Shown: positions 61,081 to 64,000 of the stretch, piece by piece | Numbering within the stretch: the stretch's first letter is position 1 | Layout of the letters: each line of letters begins with the position of its first letter | Assembly: GCF_019056515.1 (NCBI RefSeq) | Contig: NZ_CP064873.1 | Coordinates: forward strand, 3,038,001 to 3,102,000 | Length of the DNA stretch: 64,000 nt | Direction of reading: 5' to 3' | From: Microbacterium paraoxydans | Lineage (GTDB): Bacteria > Actinomycetota > Actinomycetes > Actinomycetales > Microbacteriaceae | The notes under the pieces: generated by a model | What the model was told of the DNA's origin: nothing | Database searches by the model: none | The model's input: only the letters and a program-made list of their open reading frames with translations | Translations under genes and position numbers: made by a program

Positions 61081-61494
61081 TCAGTCGTCGGACTTCCGCG
61101 GGGCGGGCTTCTTCGCGGCCGGCTTCGCCGCGGCGGGCTTCTGGGCCTCGGCGGCGCGCTCCTTGACCTCGTCGACCGCGTCCTCCGCGGCGTCCGAGAT
61201 CTCCTCGGCCGCGTCCTTGCCGGAGGCGATGACGGCATCGAGCTTCTGCCCGGGGGTGCCGTCCCCGGTGACCGACTTCACGATCTTCACGGCACCGGTC
61301 CAGACGGCTCCCGGGACCGCGGCGGCCTTGTCGCCGACGAAGCCCTTGACCTTGTCGACGCGCTCCTGCACGGGGTCGGTGTTCCAGACCTTCAGCCACT
61401 GCGTCTTGATCTGCTCGTAGCGCTCGCGTCCTGCGCGGGTGCCGAGCACATAGCCGACGCCGAGTCCGACGACGAGTCCGATCTTCCCCTTCAT
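61081..61494 (-). CDS. YtxH-like general stress protein
   Basis: A 137-residue protein. The start KGKIGLVVGLGVGYVLGTRAGRERYEQI is the YtxH/Gvp-like glycine-zipper membrane segment. A long Ala/Glu/Lys amphipathic region and a histone-like AKPAAKKPAPRK tail follow. First of three small genes with 1-14 nt spacing or overlap. Probably envelope-stress related. Confidence 0.8.
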   Translation of the reverse strand: MKGKIGLVVGLGVGYVLGTRAGRERYEQIKTQWLKVWNTDPVQERVDKVKGFVGDKAAAVPGAVWTGAVKIVKSVTGDGTPGQKLDAVIASGKDAAEEISDAAEDAVDEVKERAAEAQKPAAAKPAAKKPAPRKSDD

Positions 61495-61587
61495 GGGGTC
61501 TCCTCACGTTGTTCCGGCTGTGGTCCGTCCCGGGGGACGCCGATCGCCCGCGTCTCCACCGCGATCAGGTACCCAGCGTAACGCCGT

Positions 61588-61603
61588 ATGCCGATTTCGG
61601 CAT
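61588..61603. promoter_or_regulatory. Palindrome upstream of the stress-type gene trio
   Basis: ATGCCGATTTCGGCAT: 7-nt perfect arms around TT, in the 170-bp gap between the cgoX stop and the YtxH-like start. It may be an operator, or a weak terminator for cgoX. Confidence 0.35.
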
Positions 61604-61663
61604 CAATCGATCAGAGGGTTGACACAGAGGCGTCGAGCGCACTCGCGCGTGCTCGGCGGACGC

Positions 61664-63172
61664 TCAGTCCCAGAGGAGAGCGCGGCGCAGGCGGTCCGCC
61701 TCCTTCGCAGCGTCCGGCACGACCTGCGCGAGCCCCGTGCCCGCGAGCCAGGCGCCCACAGCGGCCAGTCCTGGCACGGCCTGCACGGCCTGACGCGCTG
61801 CGGCACGCCGCTCCGCCGAGCCGATGATCGACGCGGGCTGCGCCTGCACGAAGCGCCCACGATGACCCGCCACGACCTGATCGGGCGACAGCGGGACGCC
61901 CAGGAGCGCCGAGGCCTCCCGACGGGCGAGGTCAATTGCGGCCTCGTCCTCCAGCGCCGCGGTGGCCGCCGGTTCCCCCTGCGCACCGAAGGAGACGCGG
62001 ACCACCTCGCGGTCGCCCGCGGCCTCCCGCACCCACGACCACTTCGCCGTGGAGTGTGTGAGCGCCTTCGCCGTGTGGCTGTGCGGAACGGTGAGCACGC
62101 CGGTGCCGCGGGGCGGGGTGCGCAGCGCGGGCGCGTCGAGCAGCAGACTGATGATCTCGATCTCGGGGGCGGGCGCGGCGTCGGCGGCCGCGAGGGCGGG
62201 TACGGCGCCCGCGAGCAGCTCCCGCGCGCCGTGCTCGGAGGTCGCGACGATCACGGCGTCGGCGACGAGCTCCGCCTCCTGGGTCGCCTCCTCCCCCTCG
62301 ATCGGCTGGTCCGCGGCGGGCTCCTCGACCACGACGCGCCAGGTGGTGCCGTCGGTGGTGAGGCGACGGGCCCGGACGCGAGTACGGACGGTCACACCGA
62401 GTTCGTCGAGGTCGGCCGCGAGGGCGTCGACGAGCACGCTCATGCCGCCGACGAGCCCCTCGACGGCGGCACCGGGTGTCTTCGCGCCGCGCGACGCACC
62501 CTCTCCGCGGAGGGCCAGCACCGCACCGGACAGGGAGCCGACGCGGGTGAGGGCGGCGTTGAGTCCGGGGGCGGCGACATCGATGTCCACGTCGTCCGGG
62601 GATGCCGAGTAGACGCCCGTGGTGACGGGGGCGACGAGGCGGTCGCGCACCTTCTCCCCCATGCGCGAGGCGACGAGGCGGCCGAGGCTCAGCTGGTGCC
62701 CGATCGTGAGCGGCGGGCGCACCCGGTCGAGATAGGCCCGCCAGGCGCCGGACCAGCCGATGATGCGGCGGACGTCGTCCTGGAACGGGTTGCCGGGGAT
62801 GCCGAGGATGCCGCCGGCCGGGAGCGGTGCCGCGCCGCCGCCGGGGAGCCCGGCGAGCCACGCCCCTCCCGCCTGCGGCGTCACGACGCGGTCGGAGAGG
62901 CCGAGGTCGTCCACGAGGGCGCGGACGTGCCCGCCCTTCGTCGCGTAGCTCTCCGCCCCGGCGTCGACGACGACCCCGTCCAGGGCGACCCTGCGGATCA
63001 CGCCGCCCAGGGCCTCGGACCCCTCGAGCAGCGTCACCCGCATGCCGACCTTCGCGCACTCACGGGCGGCCACCAGTCCGCCGACGCCGCCTCCCACCAC
63101 GACGACGTGCTTCTGTGCGGCACGGGCGGCCAGGTCGGCCGGTTCAGCGGGTGCGGGGCGCTCGGGGCTCAT
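61664..63172 (-). CDS. cgoX: Coproporphyrinogen III/protoporphyrinogen oxidase (HemY/CgoX type)
   Basis: A 502-residue FAD-dependent oxidase. VVVVGGGVGGLVAARECA (about 23-40) is the FAD loop, LLEGSEALGGVIR follows, and the C-terminal GLAAVGAWLAGTGLAQVV is the conserved FAD-contact end. With HemQ in the cluster the substrate is most likely coproporphyrinogen III. ATG 63172 follows GGAGGC. hemE and the ferrochelatase gene are not in the window. Confidence 0.9.
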   Translation of the reverse strand: MSPERPAPAEPADLAARAAQKHVVVVGGGVGGLVAARECAKVGMRVTLLEGSEALGGVIRRVALDGVVVDAGAESYATKGGHVRALVDDLGLSDRVVTPQAGGAWLAGLPGGGAAPLPAGGILGIPGNPFQDDVRRIIGWSGAWRAYLDRVRPPLTIGHQLSLGRLVASRMGEKVRDRLVAPVTTGVYSASPDDVDIDVAAPGLNAALTRVGSLSGAVLALRGEGASRGAKTPGAAVEGLVGGMSVLVDALAADLDELGVTVRTRVRARRLTTDGTTWRVVVEEPAADQPIEGEEATQEAELVADAVIVATSEHGARELLAGAVPALAAADAAPAPEIEIISLLLDAPALRTPPRGTGVLTVPHSHTAKALTHSTAKWSWVREAAGDREVVRVSFGAQGEPAATAALEDEAAIDLARREASALLGVPLSPDQVVAGHRGRFVQAQPASIIGSAERRAAARQAVQAVPGLAAVGAWLAGTGLAQVVPDAAKEADRLRRALLWD

Positions 63173-63199
63173 GCCTCCATCCTTCCACCGCCCCTGTGC

Positions 63200-63258
63200 T
63201 TCGAATCGCCCGATTGGCCGGATAATCGCCGCGGATGCAGCCAGGTGCGCGATTCGAA
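63200..63258. repeat. 59-bp inverted-repeat element, copy 5
   Basis: Begins TTCGAATCGC, ends GCGATTCGAA; 6 bp beyond the stop codon (63265) of the ArsR gene and 27 bp before the cgoX start. Confidence 0.9.
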
Positions 63259-63264
63259 CGGAGG

Positions 63265-63576
63265 TCAGGCCCGACTGCGCTTGCGGACCTCGCGGAGGAC
63301 GATCTGCTCGGGGCAGACGGTGGAGAGGAAGTCGCCCACGGAGAGGGCCAGGCGTTCGCCGACGAGCGAGTAGAAGATGCGGTTGGCGTCGCGACGCTCG
63401 CTGACGAGGCCCGCCTGCCGCAGCACGCTCAGGTGCCGGGAGATGGTCGGCCCGCTCGCGGAGAACCGCGACGCGATCTCCCCGGCGGCGAGCTCCCCCT
63501 CCTTGAGGTCCTGCAGGATCTGCCGCCGGGTGGGATGGGCGAGCGCCGCGAAGATGTCGGATGCGCTGTCGGCCAT
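63265..63576 (-). CDS. ArsR-family regulator
   Basis: A 103-residue winged-helix protein. LAHPTRRQILQDL, then SASGPTISRHLSVLRQAGLVSERRDANRIFYSL is the DNA-binding core. It lacks an obvious metal-binding CxC, so it may respond to something other than metals (SdpR/PadR-like self-regulating ArsR proteins exist). It is divergent from the partial gene at 63643, with an inverted repeat between. Confidence 0.9.
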   Translation of the reverse strand: MADSASDIFAALAHPTRRQILQDLKEGELAAGEIASRFSASGPTISRHLSVLRQAGLVSERRDANRIFYSLVGERLALSVGDFLSTVCPEQIVLREVRKRSRA

Positions 63577-63592
63577 GCTTGCAATATAGCAC

Positions 63593-63634
63593 CTTCGCTA
63601 GATACAGTTTCGCCAGATAGCTAATTAGCGAAGG
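63593..63634. promoter_or_regulatory. Operator region between ArsR and the NAD-binding gene
   Basis: CCTTCGCTA (63592-63600) and TTAGCGAAGG (63625-63634) are inverted. TTCGCYAGATA is directly repeated (63594-63604 and 63609-63619). The DNA is AT-rich for this genome. It likely binds the ArsR protein and controls both directions. Confidence 0.7.
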
Positions 63635-63642
63635 AGAACACC

Positions 63643-64000
63643 ATGAAGGTCGCCATCACCGGAGGCAGTGGATTCGTCGGCCGCGCCCTCGCCGATCGCC
63701 TGGAGGAGCCCGTGGTGATCTCCCGACGCTCCGGCACGGACATCACGGACGTCGATGCGCTGACCGCAGCCTTCGCCGGATGCGACGCCGTGGCCCACTG
63801 CGCCGGGATCAACCGGGAGATCGGCGACCAGACCTTCCGGCGTGTGCACGTGGAGGGGACGGCCGCCGTCGTCGAAGCCGCTCGCCGCGCCGGTGTCCGA
63901 CGCCTCGTCATGGTGAGCTTCCTCCGCGCCCGTCCCGACTGCGGCTCCGGCTACCACGAGTCGAAGTGGGAGGCCGAGGAGATCGTCCGCGGCTCCGGGC
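63643..64000 (+). CDS. NAD(P)-binding epimerase/reductase-like protein (partial, 3' end beyond window)
   Basis: The first 119 codons are present: MKVAITGGSGFVGRALADRL is the Rossmann loop, and VHVEGTAAVVEAARRAGVRRLVMVS and YHESKWEAEEIV (Tyr/Lys) fit atypical SDRs such as NmrA/NAD-dependent epimerase proteins. ATG 63643 follows AAGGAG. It is divergent from ArsR and probably repressed by it. The function may be redox or quinone related; cannot be settled from this fragment. Confidence 0.85.
   Translation, partial: MKVAITGGSGFVGRALADRLEEPVVISRRSGTDITDVDALTAAFAGCDAVAHCAGINREIGDQTFRRVHVEGTAAVVEAARRAGVRRLVMVSFLRARPDCGSGYHESKWEAEEIVRGSG

Noticed and set aside
60672-61494. Prophage or lysis genes because of a holin-like protein
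   Set aside because: Holin-X/DUF1469, DUF3618-like and YtxH-like proteins are normal chromosomal genes in actinobacteria, and no other phage gene is present.
28589-63258. The 59-bp elements as integron attC sites ('59-base elements')
   Set aside because: They lack the GTTRRRY/RYYYAAC core sites and the flanking genes are ordinary chromosomal genes with no integrase.

Overview
The window is chromosomal DNA from a high-GC Gram-positive bacterium, most likely an actinobacterium of the Microbacteriaceae (Microbacterium-like). This rests on very high GC, tightly packed genes with GTG/ATG 4-nt overlaps, Gram-positive heme biosynthesis with HemQ and a CgoX-type oxidase, actinobacterial holin-X/YtxH-like small proteins, and the 'CCTTCGACAGGCTCAGGGAC' repeat. 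No tRNA, rRNA, prophage, IS element or CRISPR array was seen. Assignments come from reading the sequence only; no database search was run.

Positions 1-38 kb are mainly a sugar-catabolism island. A six-gene operon (321-5614: cupin phosphoglucose isomerase-like, FGGY kinase, 2-hydroxyacid dehydrogenase, AroE-like dehydrogenase, phosphotriesterase-like lactonase, ABM-fold protein) has a double 16-bp operator (246-284). The same operator lies between a fructose-6-phosphate-aldolase-like transaldolase and a ribokinase-RbsD-GntR operon (19201-19240), and upstream of a KDPG-type aldolase (35001-35016). This suggests one GntR/UTRA regulon for a sugar I cannot identify. Nested within it is a complete non-phosphorylative L-fucose route: mutarotase 12105, aldo-keto dehydrogenase 12550, fuconate dehydratase 13505, diketo-acid hydrolase 14924, SDR 15781 and lactonase 16890. 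It has its own FadR-type regulator (17837), whose operator ACATCSGATGT recurs at 9919, 14855, 15008 and 17808. A ribose-type ABC importer (6188-9860) and a LacI regulator with a ketose 3-epimerase complete this part. A second sugar importer without an ATPase (25403-28584) is headed by an isopenicillin-N-epimerase-like gene and flanked by another FadR-family regulator.

Positions 28.6-39.8 kb hold housekeeping and accessory genes (aldo-keto reductase, MocR regulator, DUF4407 protein, RlmN, KDPG aldolase, ankyrin lipoprotein, TauE, two SDRs, an APH-like kinase). Positions 39.8-42.6 kb encode the glutamate-decarboxylase/antiporter acid-resistance pair. Positions 42.7-45.7 kb encode a thiamine/HMP ECF transporter under a TPP riboswitch. 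Positions 45.8-55.2 kb hold a D,D-carboxypeptidase, a heterodimeric ABC exporter with an unusual leader, a 3-hydroxyisobutyryl-CoA hydrolase, and an orphan ABC ATPase with a long acidic tail. Positions 55.5-63.2 kb hold heme genes (hemL, hemB, hemD, hemC, hemQ, cgoX) interrupted by three small membrane/stress-type genes. The window ends with an ArsR regulator divergent from an incomplete NAD-binding gene.

The most notable structure outside genes is a family of five elements, each exactly 59 bp, with TTCGAATCGC-type inverted ends, each placed 3-11 bp beyond a stop codon (28589, 31975, 33575, 38099, 63200). A second 23-bp repeat lies at or in the 5' ends of two protein-coding genes.
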